DNA from: Siphonobacter sp. SORGH_AS_0500
Lineage (GTDB): Bacteria > Bacteroidota > Bacteroidia > Cytophagales > Spirosomataceae
Assembly (NCBI RefSeq): GCF_002838835.1
Contig: NZ_NHPP01000003.1
Location: 310,001-374,000, forward strand
DNA: 64,000 bases
Direction: 5' to 3'
Under the pieces are notes generated by a model. It was not told where the DNA came from. It searched no databases and saw only the letters and a program-made list of their open reading frames with translations. The translations under genes were made by a program, and so were the position numbers. Below, piece by piece: positions 1-8,602 of this stretch (positions are counted from its first letter, which is position 1; every line of letters starts with the position of its first letter).

Positions 1-776
1 TGGACATTGAAAATGAGAATGAAAATACGGCCATCATTAACGAGATAGAAGATCGGGATAATTACATCGCCCGGGCATCGGTTCATAAAACCAGTCAGGC
101 TCATTTGTTGGCTGCCAATGTCGATCAGGCCGTCTTGATTGTTACCCTTGATTTCCCACGCACGTCGCTTGGTTTTATTGATCGGTTTCTGGTCTCAGCA
201 GAATCGTTCCGAATTCCGGTATTAATCGTCTTTAATAAGCAGGATATTTTCGATGAAGAAGGCCGCGATCAGCATCAGCCCATCATGGACATGTACGCTA
301 ATCTGGGGTATGGTACCTTGCGTACCTCGGCCTTGACGGGTGAAGGAATCGAGGAGTTAAAAGCTTTGTTGAAAGACAAAGTATCATTGATTTCCGGCCA
401 TTCGGGGGTGGGTAAATCAACGCTGGTAAATACCATCGCTCCCGATCTGGATTTACGCACCAGCGAAGTATCTACTTTCGCCAATAAAGGCGTGCACACC
501 ACGACTTTCGCCGAAATGTTTGAACTCGAATCGGGTACGTATCTGATTGATACACCGGGGATTAAAGAACTGGGGTTAATTGATATGGCTCCGTCTGAAA
601 TCAGTCATTACTTTCCAGAAATGCGGGAGTTACTCAATGAATGTAAATATCATAACTGCCTTCATGTGAATGAACCCGCCTGTGCGGTGCGGGATGCTGT
701 AGAGGCTGAAACGATTGCTCTGAGCCGTTATCACAGTTATCTGGGAATGTTACAGGGCGATGATAACCGTCGATAA
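1..776 (+). CDS. rsgA: Ribosome small subunit-dependent GTPase A, 5' end outside window
   Basis: RsgA is a circularly permuted GTPase that acts in late 30S subunit maturation. The reading frame is open from base 3, so the true start lies upstream and the N-terminal OB fold is missing here. The permuted G-motif order is visible: the G4 motif NKQD comes first, then the P-loop GHSGVGKST, then G3 DTPG. The C-terminal zinc-binding region follows (ECKYHNCLHVNEPAC, a Cys-x5-Cys-x-His-x5-Cys arrangement). The stop is TAA at 774-776. A possible TTG start at 105 would cut into conserved sequence and is not the start. A small membrane-protein gene follows after 53 bp. Confidence 0.95.
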   Translation, partial: DIENENENTAIINEIEDRDNYIARASVHKTSQAHLLAANVDQAVLIVTLDFPRTSLGFIDRFLVSAESFRIPVLIVFNKQDIFDEEGRDQHQPIMDMYANLGYGTLRTSALTGEGIEELKALLKDKVSLISGHSGVGKSTLVNTIAPDLDLRTSEVSTFANKGVHTTTFAEMFELESGTYLIDTPGIKELGLIDMAPSEISHYFPEMRELLNECKYHNCLHVNEPACAVRDAVEAETIALSRYHSYLGMLQGDDNRR

Positions 777-829
777 ATCAATACGTTGTCCAAAAGAATT
801 CGTAAGTAAACCATTAACTCATCACATCC

Positions 830-1039
830 ATGCAGCCTTCCACGCCCAATCCCATGACTCGGTTTTTTGGGGCTTTTTTTACGATTTTAGGAACCATGAT
901 TATTCTTTTCGCCTGTGTTGCTTTTCTTAATGATGGGAAGACTACGCTGGGCTGGAAAATCTCCCAATGGGAATCGCTAGTGCCTTTTTTAGTAGGAACC
1001 GTGTTTCTCATTACGGGGGTTAACATGATGCGGAATTAA
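830..1039 (+). CDS. Small two-helix membrane protein, unknown function
   Basis: A 69-residue protein with two hydrophobic stretches, about residues 11-33 (FFGAFFTILGTMIILFACVA) and 49-66, joined by a short polar loop. It starts with ATG 53 bp after rsgA on the same strand and may be co-transcribed with it. An ORF of equal length exists on the opposite strand, but it has no membrane or domain logic, so the plus-strand frame is preferred. I do not recognise a family and infer only that it is an inner-membrane protein. Confidence 0.6.
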   Translation: MQPSTPNPMTRFFGAFFTILGTMIILFACVAFLNDGKTTLGWKISQWESLVPFLVGTVFLITGVNMMRN

Positions 1040-1157
1040 GTATAGATTGAATTGAATCAACGGGCAGAATTGAAAAGTTAGAGTTGACGTTTTCGAAAGA
1101 ACAGCGTCTTTTAAAAATAATTACTTTGAAAAGGGAACAATCTTTTCAAAAAACGTA

Positions 1158-1190
1158 TTGGAATTATGCAATGAAAATGCGTTACTTTTG
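1158..1190 (+). promoter_or_regulatory. Bacteroidota-type promoter for the cupin-like gene
   Basis: TTG at 1158-1160 and TACTTTTG at 1183-1190 match the -33 TTG and -7 TAnnTTTG elements of the primary Bacteroidota sigma factor, with 22 bp between them. The -7 element lies 39 bp before the ATG at 1229. The match is by eye only. Confidence 0.5.
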
Positions 1191-1228
1191 CCATTTCTAT
1201 CCGATAAATTCAATTTAGTAATACCAAT

Positions 1229-2119
1229 ATGAAGCTGCAGCCTGTCGACATTGTTACGGACATCTCTGGTGAAGAGTTTCGCGAAAAATATTTAAAAACC
1301 CATCGCCCGGTTATTCTGCGGGGTATCACCGAAAAGTGGCCTGCTTTTGAAAAGTGGCGTCTGGATTACTTCAAGACCCTGGCGGGAAATATCGAAGTAC
1401 CTTTGTACGATAACTCCAAACCTACGCCGAGTTCGAAGCTGAATCAGCCTGACAAGGTGATGAAGTTTGGAGAATATCTGGACTTAATTGCTTCAGGACC
1501 AGTAGATTTGCGGATGTTCTTGTTCAATATTTTTGATCACATCCCTGATCTGTGTAATGACTTTACCTTCCCTGAACATCTCATGAAAGGCTTCCTCAAG
1601 AAGTATCCAATGATGTTCTTCGGTGGTGCCGGTTCAATCGTGTATTTGCACTACGATATGGACTTGTCGAATGTATTCCTGACGCAGTTTCACGGTAAAA
1701 AACGGGTAATCCTGTTTGATCAGAAATATTCGAAACACCTCTACCGGATGCCCTACGGTATCTTGAGTTACGTGGATCCCGAAAACCCTGATTACGAGAA
1801 ACACCCGGCCATGCGTTATCTGGAAGGATACGATTGCATCATGGAACATGGGGATATGTTATACATTCCTTCCGGCGTGTGGCATTACATGAATTACCTG
1901 GAAGGGGGATATGCTCTGGCCGTTCGTGCCTTCGATCCCTCCATTTCAACGCGTGCAGAAGGGATCTTCAACATCACGGCCATGCGGACGTTCGATGATT
2001 TAATGAAGAAAAACTTCGGTAAACGCTGGTGGAATTATAAATCCCGTAAAGCAGAAGAATTTGCTAATCAAGTAGTTGTAGAAAATGGCGGCAAAGGTCG
2101 CATTCTCGAAACGGTATAA
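1229..2119 (+). CDS. Cupin-like (JmjC/cupin_8) Fe(II) oxygenase-type protein
   Basis: A 296-residue protein of the cupin-like family, related to JmjC hydroxylases. The N-terminal THRPVILRGITEKWPAF stretch is the usual start of the fold. The metal-binding facial triad is visible as His141-x-Asp143 (YLHYDMD) and His219 (SGVWHYM), set in the barrel strands around FHGKKRVILFD and GDMLYIPSG. Enzymes of this family use 2-oxoglutarate and Fe(II) to hydroxylate proteins or small molecules, and the substrate here is unknown. There is no signal peptide, so it is cytoplasmic. It has its own promoter-like element at 1158-1190 and a strong terminator at 2139-2182, so it is probably monocistronic. Confidence 0.8.
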   Translation: MKLQPVDIVTDISGEEFREKYLKTHRPVILRGITEKWPAFEKWRLDYFKTLAGNIEVPLYDNSKPTPSSKLNQPDKVMKFGEYLDLIASGPVDLRMFLFNIFDHIPDLCNDFTFPEHLMKGFLKKYPMMFFGGAGSIVYLHYDMDLSNVFLTQFHGKKRVILFDQKYSKHLYRMPYGILSYVDPENPDYEKHPAMRYLEGYDCIMEHGDMLYIPSGVWHYMNYLEGGYALAVRAFDPSISTRAEGIFNITAMRTFDDLMKKNFGKRWWNYKSRKAEEFANQVVVENGGKGRILETV

Positions 2120-2138
2120 GTTTTAGTGATTGGATGTT

Positions 2139-2182
2139 AAAAAAACGGCTCTACTTGGATTTTCCAGTTAGGGCCGTTTTTT
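2139..2182 (+). terminator. Rho-independent terminator after the cupin-like gene
   Basis: AAAAAACGGC and GCCGTTTTTT form a stem around a 24-nt loop, with the T tract immediately after the stem on the plus strand. It lies 20 bp after the stop codon. Confidence 0.75.
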
Positions 2183-2184
2183 AT

Positions 2185-2315
2185 GCAGAGCCGCGACTTC
2201 ATCGCATCTGGCCGGGGAATGGGAATGAGTTAGAAGGTAACAAAACTGCCCTTTAGTCAGTGAAACGTAATAAAACCGCCTCCACCCAGACGCGATCAAT
2301 CGCGTCTCTACAGGA
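2185..2315. repeat. GTAGAGACGCGAT-family palindromes, two facing halves
   Basis: A degenerate half (GCGACTTCATCGCATCT) faces a well kept half (AGACGCGATCAATCGCGTCTCTAC, 2289-2312). Between them is a spacer carrying GTAACAAAACTGCC. The same layout recurs at 9841, 42321 and 54524. It is an intergenic repeat without coding content. Confidence 0.7.
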
Positions 2316-2327
2316 TTAGAAAATGGA

Positions 2328-3599
2328 TTATCCTTTTAAGACACCTATTCCCACGCTGCAATTCAAACATTTGCGTTGGTTACAGTACGATTGCACCCAT
2401 TCCAGAGCGGCCTGTGAATCGGCAGCATTCTGGCATTTCAAACCGTATTTTTTCCAGGTATCTATCCACGTATTCGTTTCTGAAGGTAGTTTTTCCAGTA
2501 ATTCAATGGCTCGATCCAGAAAGGTAGGGTCGTCTTTGTAGTGGCTGAACGCGGTTAGTAAGGGAACAACGGCGTTAATAACCATCCGCTGAATAGTGTC
2601 TTTCCCGAGCTGAGTAATGCCCTGTTTCGTAGGTTTTTCGAAGGTGTAATGCGACTGCCAGTAGGCCGAAGGGCGGACTTGCCATTGCTTTTCGATGCTA
2701 AGAGTTTCATTGCAGCTAAGAATAAAGGAAAATAGAGGTAGGGGCTCAATGGCTAACTGAACGAGCTGAGCCATACGAACGGTAGGAAAACTGGCGGGTC
2801 GTAATCTTAAAAATTTCCACACTGATTTAGGAAGCGGTTCAATCTGATATTTCTTCATCAAAAAATGGGCTTCTTTTTGCAATTGAATCACGTAGGTATC
2901 GGTGGGATTTTCAGGAATCAATCCAGAGGCTCCAAACACCAAAGCTTCCATTTGAAAGGGCTGATTGCGGTGTTTGCGGAGAATTTTCAGGGGCACCAAT
3001 CGAGTTAACCATTCCATCGGATCTGCGTTGAGCGAAGCTCCCATCGACCTTCCCAGCATTTGCCAACTCGTTTCTTCCCAATCATTTTGAGTTGATTCCA
3101 AAATTTGTTGCACCTTCTGTGATTTAACGGATAACCGCTCAATCAGCGTGCGATCCAGCATCATTCGTCGGGAGAGCTCGTTGGAGGAAGCAAACTGAGC
3201 TCCACAAGCCAGGGTTTCCTTTCCATCCATGAGCGAGCGATAACGCTGTAGCCAGGTTTCATCCGTACGATTTTGAAGAGCAAGCGTTGGAATTTCCGAT
3301 CCATCCTTCCTGAAAATAGCCTGATCATGAATCCAGACGACATGAAGAATGACGTTTTCGTACGCTTCGTCGGTTTGGTGGGTATGTCTGATCCAGTCGG
3401 AAGATCGCCTGTGAATTTCCACGGTACCAGCCCATTTGATGCTATTGATAATCAATTGAGCATTCTGAAAATCGGGTCCAGCGTGGGTATGAGCTTGCCC
3501 CACTGATAGAATTTGCAGCTTTTCACCCGCACAGGTCTGTAAATCAGTACGATCAAATTTCTGAAATTGCCAGAGGTAATGAATGAAATCTTCGGTCAT
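2328..3599 (-). CDS. DUF2851 family protein
   Basis: A 423-residue cytoplasmic protein of the DUF2851 family, which is common in Bacteroidota and has no established function. Family hallmarks are the N-terminal EDFIHYLWQFQKFD and the following GPDFQNAQLIINSIKWAGTVEIHRRSSDW region, with conserved DF, GTVEIH and HVVW blocks. The length is normal for the family. The C-terminus has a Cys-x2-Cys pair (CNQRKCLNC). It stands alone, convergent with the cupin gene. I assign the family with confidence but no activity. Confidence 0.85.
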   Translation of the reverse strand: MTEDFIHYLWQFQKFDRTDLQTCAGEKLQILSVGQAHTHAGPDFQNAQLIINSIKWAGTVEIHRRSSDWIRHTHQTDEAYENVILHVVWIHDQAIFRKDGSEIPTLALQNRTDETWLQRYRSLMDGKETLACGAQFASSNELSRRMMLDRTLIERLSVKSQKVQQILESTQNDWEETSWQMLGRSMGASLNADPMEWLTRLVPLKILRKHRNQPFQMEALVFGASGLIPENPTDTYVIQLQKEAHFLMKKYQIEPLPKSVWKFLRLRPASFPTVRMAQLVQLAIEPLPLFSFILSCNETLSIEKQWQVRPSAYWQSHYTFEKPTKQGITQLGKDTIQRMVINAVVPLLTAFSHYKDDPTFLDRAIELLEKLPSETNTWIDTWKKYGLKCQNAADSQAALEWVQSYCNQRKCLNCSVGIGVLKG

Positions 3600-3748
3600 C
3601 TTAGGTGCGTTTGAACCGAAAATTACGTGATACCCTAAGAAGTAATCGTACCGAAAAATAAGTATTAACTACCAATTGATAAACCTGGATCGGTGGTTAA
3701 TGTATGGTTATGGTGTACTCTCTACTAGTATGTCTCATTAGATTACTT

Positions 3749-3924
3749 CCCCGCAGTCGCTCGGCTCTAGCCGAGCTATGATGTAGTCTGGTAGGCCTCT
3801 GGCCGATGGCTGCAAGCTTGTTTTTGCTTGGGAAAGCTGTTTTGTAACTAATTATGAGTTTGCATTCTACCAGCTAGAGGCCTAGAGCTAGTTAGTCACT
3901 CGGCTAGAGCCAAGCGAATGCGGG
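3749..3924. repeat. MITE-like long palindrome, copy 1
   Basis: About 175 bp with matching ends. The left end reads CCGCAGTCGCTCGGCTCTAG and the right end, read on the opposite strand, has the same order (CCGCATTCGCTTGGCTCTAG). An inner pair of AGGCCTCTGG and CTAGAGGCCT also faces each other. A second copy lies at 38704-38872. It occupies most of the 485-bp gap between DUF2851 and the PepSY gene, and I see no other element there. Confidence 0.75.
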
Positions 3925-4084
3925 AATCTCTTTCGATTACTTGTTGCTTCGGCTGAATGGCTGACAAATCGACCCTCTCGTATCCAGTTATCCAGTCCTT
4001 ATTATTATAAATCTTTCTTAGACCAATTATAAATAGATCAGAATTGATAAATTTGTCCTGATTTGTAAAATCAGACCGAACGCA

Positions 4085-5254
4085 ATGAGCTTTAAAAAAT
4101 GGATAGGCTGGATACACCTTTATCTGGGGTTAGCCTCCGGTTTAGTGGTTTTTGTAGTGGCTATTACGGGTTGCATACTAGCCTTTGAACAGGAAATTAA
4201 GAATGTAACACAACCCTATCGATTCGTTGAGAAGCCTGCTCAGGCCGTTCCCTTAGCTCCTTTTGCTTTACGAACCATCGCCGAGAAAGCTCTACCTGGA
4301 AAAGCCGCCGATGGCGTATTGTATGGATTGCCCAATCGCAGTGCTGAAGTCGGTTTTTATAACTTCGATCCTGAATATTATTACGTCGTTTACATCAATC
4401 CGTATACGGGTAAAGTTCTGCACGTATGGAATGAAGACGACGATTTCTTCCACTTCATTTTACACGGCCATTATTACCTATGGTTGCCCGAGAAAATCGG
4501 CCAGCCCATTGTAGCTTCCGCAACCCTGATCTTTCTGGTATTAACCATTACCGGATTGATATTATGGTGGCCTAAAAACAAAAGTGCAGCCAAACAACGC
4601 TTCACCATTAAATGGAATGCTGCCTGGCGACGTAAAAACTACGATCTGCATAATGTGCTGGGTTTCTACGTTATGGCTCTGGGGATGGTCTTTGCCATTA
4701 CGGGATTAGTCTGGGGTTTTCAGTGGTTTTCGCAGGGACTGTACACCGCCACGGGTGGGAAAGGGTCCGACGCGTATCTCATTCCTCCTTCTGATACCAC
4801 GGCACTGGCCACTACGCCATTAATGGGTCGCGTCGACCAGATTTGGCGGGATTATAGCCTGAAGCATCCCAATCATCAGGGACTTAATATTTCCTTTCCA
4901 GAAGATAAGGTAAGCTCGATTTTCTCTTACGTAAATTACCGGGCTGGAACTTACTATAAAGTGGATTATCACTATTTTGATCAGCATTCAGGCAAAGAAA
5001 TCGCGGCTACTGGTCCGTACAGCGGTAAGTACGCCGATGCCAATGTCGCTCAGTTACTCCGCCGGATGAATTACGATATTCACGTAGGAGCCATCTGGGG
5101 GTTACCCGGTAAGATTCTGGCCTTTTTTGCCAGTTTGATCTGTGCCAGCTTACCCATTACCGGAACGCTTCTCTGGTGGGGCAGACGTAACAAAAAGAAA
5201 CCTCAGAGTAAAGCCACACGAGTCATGGCAAAGAAAACACCTGTGACGACGTAA
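4085..5254 (+). CDS. PepSY-associated transmembrane protein
   Basis: A 389-residue inner-membrane protein of the PepSY_TM family. Four hydrophobic segments are visible: about residues 11-35 (WIHLYLGLASGLVVFVVAIT), 137-160, 193-215 and 346-368. The WIHLYLGLASG start and the ILWWPKN and LLWWGRRNKK segment ends are family signatures. The periplasmic parts hold PepSY-like sequence such as YYVVYINPYTGKVLHVW. Relatives are often linked to iron or siderophore uptake and may act as membrane reductases. No TonB receptor gene lies next to it here, so that role is only an inference. A terminator follows at 5276. Confidence 0.8.
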   Translation: MSFKKWIGWIHLYLGLASGLVVFVVAITGCILAFEQEIKNVTQPYRFVEKPAQAVPLAPFALRTIAEKALPGKAADGVLYGLPNRSAEVGFYNFDPEYYYVVYINPYTGKVLHVWNEDDDFFHFILHGHYYLWLPEKIGQPIVASATLIFLVLTITGLILWWPKNKSAAKQRFTIKWNAAWRRKNYDLHNVLGFYVMALGMVFAITGLVWGFQWFSQGLYTATGGKGSDAYLIPPSDTTALATTPLMGRVDQIWRDYSLKHPNHQGLNISFPEDKVSSIFSYVNYRAGTYYKVDYHYFDQHSGKEIAATGPYSGKYADANVAQLLRRMNYDIHVGAIWGLPGKILAFFASLICASLPITGTLLWWGRRNKKKPQSKATRVMAKKTPVTT

Positions 5255-5275
5255 CGAATAGGAATTAATTGGATA

Positions 5276-5306
5276 GGGTAGCAGTCAAAAACTGTTACCC
5301 TTTTTT
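5276..5306 (+). terminator. Terminator after the PepSY gene
   Basis: GGGTAGCAGT and ACTGTTACCC pair around a 4-5 nt A-rich loop and are followed by TTTTTT. It lies 22 bp after the stop codon. Confidence 0.8.
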
Positions 5307-5431
5307 CATACTATTTAATAAGCATTGAGCGGGTAAGCCTTAAGAGGAGGAATAGACATCACCAATACAATCTTTATTCAAGAGGTTACTAAAGTCTGAA
5401 TCTCAATGTTGTTGAATCGGTGAAAGGATTG

Positions 5432-5460
5432 CCAGACCTTTTTTCAACTGAAAGGTCTGG
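5432..5460. terminator. Hairpin with T/A flanks in the 5307-5577 gap
   Basis: CCAGACCTTT and AAAGGTCTGG form a 10-bp perfect stem. The T run lies in the loop rather than after the stem, so it may be a weak terminator or a spacer palindrome. Confidence 0.4.
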
Positions 5461-5577
5461 TTCAATGAATGGGTTTAGACAAGGATGAAGCAGGACAGTT
5501 TTAGAGAAAAGGCGTTAGCGGATACGGGCCGCACCTGTTATCTTTCGTCTCTTCTGTAGCTATTCCTTTACTTCGAA

Positions 5578-8412
5578 ATGATTAACCGTCTGTACCTCTC
5601 TCTTTTTCTTCTCCTCACCGCATTAAGTTTCAAACCCGATTCCGGGCCTTCTGACGAACAGTTTAAAAATCCTTCTCAATCATACGGCATTCGTTGCTGG
5701 TGGTGGTGGCTGAATGGCAACGTAACCAAAGAAGCCATCACCCGTGATCTGGAAGAAATGAAAGCCAAGGGCTTCAGTGGAGCCTGTTTGTTTGATGCCG
5801 GTGGGCAAAATCAGCGGGATAATGCCGATGTACCTGAAGGCCCGATGTTCGGAACACCCGCCTGGCGAGAGTTATACCGTCATGCCGTAAAAGAGGCTAG
5901 TCGGTTGGGACTAACCCTAAGTTTGAGTATTCAAAGTGGCTGGAATCTGGGTGGCCCCGATATTACCCCCGAAGAAGCTACCAAACACCTAACCTGGTCC
6001 GAAACGAAAGTAAAAGGGCCCGGCAAGATTCGTCAGGAGTTACCCATGCCGAAAATCAAGGATGGCTATTACCGCGAAATTTCGGTAATGGCTTACCCCG
6101 CTAAAGCGAATCATAACCGCAAACCCATTAAAGATTTTAAGTTTAAAAATGCTTCCGAAGAGGTGGGTTGGTCGAATATTCCGGATACCCGGCCCTTATT
6201 AACCGACGAACCTGCGGTGCTCGGTGAAGAGGACGCTACGTTGAAAAATGTCATTACCCTGACGGATAAGGTAAAAAACGGCGTGCTGGAATGGGATGCT
6301 CCAGCGGGTGAGTGGACCATAATTCGGTTGGGGTACACGCCTTCAGAAGCCGAGGTTTCTACGTCGAGCGGCCAGTGGAAGGGCCGCGTGCTGGATCACA
6401 TGAGTGAAAAACATTTCAATCGTTACTGGGATACGCACGTAGAACCCTTACTGAAAGAAATTGGCCCGGCGGCAGGCAAGACGGTTAAGTATCTACAGAC
6501 CGATAGCTGGGAATTGGGTGGTATTAACTGGACGGAGGATTTCGCTGCAGAATTCAAAAAGTTTCGGGGGTATGAGATCACGCCTTACTTGCCGATTCTG
6601 GCGGGAAAAATTATAGAGAATCGGGAGGTAACGACCCGCTTCCTGGCGGATTTTCGTAAAACGGTCAGTGACTGTATCTCCGAACATCATTACGGGTTAT
6701 TTGCCAAACGGGCGAGGGCCTTTGGAATGGGCATTCAGCCCGAGTCAGCCGGACCACACGCGGGTCCGTTTGATGGGTTGAAAAACTACGGACATAGCTC
6801 GCTGATGATGAGTGAATTCTGGGCTCCATCGCCGCACCGACCCACGCCTGAACGTCGCTTTTTTGTGAAACAGGCCGCCAGTGCCGCTCACATTTATAAT
6901 GTACCGTTCGTTGGAGCGGAGTCGTTCACAACCATCGGTCCGCATTGGAATGATGTGATCTGGGCCTCGATGAAACCCAGTGCTGACCATGAGTTCTGCT
7001 CGGGACTGAACCTGATTTTCCTGCATACTTTTACCTGCTCGCCCCGCGAAATGGGATTGCCGGGTCAGGAATATTTTGCTGGAACGCACTTTAATCCGAA
7101 CGTAACGTGGTGGAATGAATCCGGGGCTTTTGTAAAGTACCTGAGTCGGATTCAGTATATGGCTCAAAATAGCCGTTTTGTGGGCGATGTGTTGTATTAC
7201 TATGGCGATCACGTGCCTAATATTGGCCGCCTGAAAGAAGACGATCCGGCGAAAGTATTACCCGGTTATGATTACGATCTGACCAATGAAGATCGGTTAT
7301 TGGCATTATCCGTGAAAGACGGCCAGGTTACCTTTGAGCACGGTCAGCATTACCGCTTACTGGTAATTCCCGATCATGGAGTACTATCATTGAAAGCCCT
7401 TCGTAAGATTCACGAGTTAGTGAAAAATGGAGCGACCGTTCTGGGGCCCAAAACGACCCATACCGTGAGTCTGGAAAATTACCCCGCCAGTGAAACCGAA
7501 GTGAAAAAACTGGCGGACGAGTTATGGGGGGCGGCATCGACTTCTTCGGGTCAGCATACCTTCGGGAAAGGTCGGACAATCTGGGGAAAAACGGCTCGGG
7601 AAGTCTTGCAGGAGGATGGCATTCAGCCCGATTTTTCTGCTGATAAAAAGCTGGATTACATACATTACCAATGGGGTAAGGCGGATTGGTATTTCGTTTC
7701 AAGTCAACAGAAAGAAGCTCAGAAATCCGAAGTAGAATTTCGTATGACTGGCAAACAGCCTGAACTCTGGAATGCCGTAACGGGCGAAATTCGTCCGATT
7801 ATGAATTTTCGTCAGGAGAAAGGGAGAACCATCATTCCGCTGGAATTTACGCCGAATGGCTCCTGGATTGTGTTATTCCGTACGCCCATTCCTGAAACCA
7901 AACAGGGTAATGCTGTTTCAAATTTCATTAGTTACCAGCCCGTAAAAACAATTGAAGGAACCTGGAACGTAAGCTTTAATCAGAAGTGGGGTAGTCCGGA
8001 AAAAGCAGCATTCAAAACCCTGACGAGCTGGACGAAACGGCCCGAAGAGGGTATTAAGTATTACTCAGGAAAGGCGACGTATCAGATTACGTTTGATAGC
8101 CCAACGCCCGCTAACCCTTACCTGGATTTGGGTGATGTGCAGGACGTAGGGGTGGCTCATGTGCGATTGAATGGCAAGGATCTCGGCGTACTTTGGTGCC
8201 CTCCGTATCGAATTTCGGTGAAGGGGTATCTCCGAGCCAAGAATAACATGCTGGAAATCGATGTCACAAACTCCTGGCGTAACCGACTGGTGGGGGACCG
8301 TGGCAAACCGCAAAGCCAGCGATTCACTCAAACCAATATCCTGATTCGCCCCGAGTGGGAGTTGCTGGAGAGCGGGTTACTCGGTCCGGTGCAAATTCTG
8401 AAGGGAGAGTAA
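5578..8412 (+). CDS. Glycoside hydrolase family 106, probable alpha-L-rhamnosidase
   Basis: A 944-residue secreted protein. The signal peptide is about residues 1-19 (RLYLSLFLLLTALSF). The GH106 catalytic part opens with GIRCWWWWLNGNVTKEAI and LEEMKAKGFSGACLFDAGGQ, which are typical of the family. The end carries a galactose-binding-like jelly roll (YLDLGDVQDVGVAHVRLNGKDLG to LEIDVTNSWRNRLVGD), also usual for GH106. Characterised members remove terminal alpha-L-rhamnose from plant glycans such as rhamnogalacturonan. The length fits the family. The next gene, another secreted glycan enzyme, starts 190 bp downstream on the same strand, so the two probably act on one substrate. Confidence 0.85.
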   Translation: MINRLYLSLFLLLTALSFKPDSGPSDEQFKNPSQSYGIRCWWWWLNGNVTKEAITRDLEEMKAKGFSGACLFDAGGQNQRDNADVPEGPMFGTPAWRELYRHAVKEASRLGLTLSLSIQSGWNLGGPDITPEEATKHLTWSETKVKGPGKIRQELPMPKIKDGYYREISVMAYPAKANHNRKPIKDFKFKNASEEVGWSNIPDTRPLLTDEPAVLGEEDATLKNVITLTDKVKNGVLEWDAPAGEWTIIRLGYTPSEAEVSTSSGQWKGRVLDHMSEKHFNRYWDTHVEPLLKEIGPAAGKTVKYLQTDSWELGGINWTEDFAAEFKKFRGYEITPYLPILAGKIIENREVTTRFLADFRKTVSDCISEHHYGLFAKRARAFGMGIQPESAGPHAGPFDGLKNYGHSSLMMSEFWAPSPHRPTPERRFFVKQAASAAHIYNVPFVGAESFTTIGPHWNDVIWASMKPSADHEFCSGLNLIFLHTFTCSPREMGLPGQEYFAGTHFNPNVTWWNESGAFVKYLSRIQYMAQNSRFVGDVLYYYGDHVPNIGRLKEDDPAKVLPGYDYDLTNEDRLLALSVKDGQVTFEHGQHYRLLVIPDHGVLSLKALRKIHELVKNGATVLGPKTTHTVSLENYPASETEVKKLADELWGAASTSSGQHTFGKGRTIWGKTAREVLQEDGIQPDFSADKKLDYIHYQWGKADWYFVSSQQKEAQKSEVEFRMTGKQPELWNAVTGEIRPIMNFRQEKGRTIIPLEFTPNGSWIVLFRTPIPETKQGNAVSNFISYQPVKTIEGTWNVSFNQKWGSPEKAAFKTLTSWTKRPEEGIKYYSGKATYQITFDSPTPANPYLDLGDVQDVGVAHVRLNGKDLGVLWCPPYRISVKGYLRAKNNMLEIDVTNSWRNRLVGDRGKPQSQRFTQTNILIRPEWELLESGLLGPVQILKGE

Positions 8413-8438
8413 AGGAGGGTGTTTTGCAAATCCATTAT

Positions 8439-8460
8439 CCCGGATTGACATCCGGGGCTA
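8439..8460. repeat. CCCGGAT..ATCCGGGG palindrome
   Basis: CCCGGATTGACATCCGGGG followed by CTATTTATATTCAAGCCC resembles the CCCCGGATGATAATCCGGGG units of the tandem array at 61020-61341 and the GGCTATCCAGCCCGGGG units near 51630. Confidence 0.5.
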
Positions 8461-8602
8461 TTTATATTCAAGCCCGTTAGGCTTAACGAAAGACGATCAC
8501 GGTTCCGGCAGTTAACCCGAAAATAGTTTAGGGTTAATAAAGAAACCCGTGGTCTTATCAATAATACTTCCGGCCAAGCCCGGAACTCTAAACTAGTAAC
8601 CT

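Noticed and set aside
5432..5460. Riboswitch in front of the GH106 gene
   Set aside because: Only a simple 10-bp hairpin is present, without a multi-helix aptamer-like fold.
6745..7212. 155-codon minus-strand ORF inside the GH106 gene
   Set aside because: It lies wholly antisense to a well supported catalytic domain and its product has no recognisable motif.
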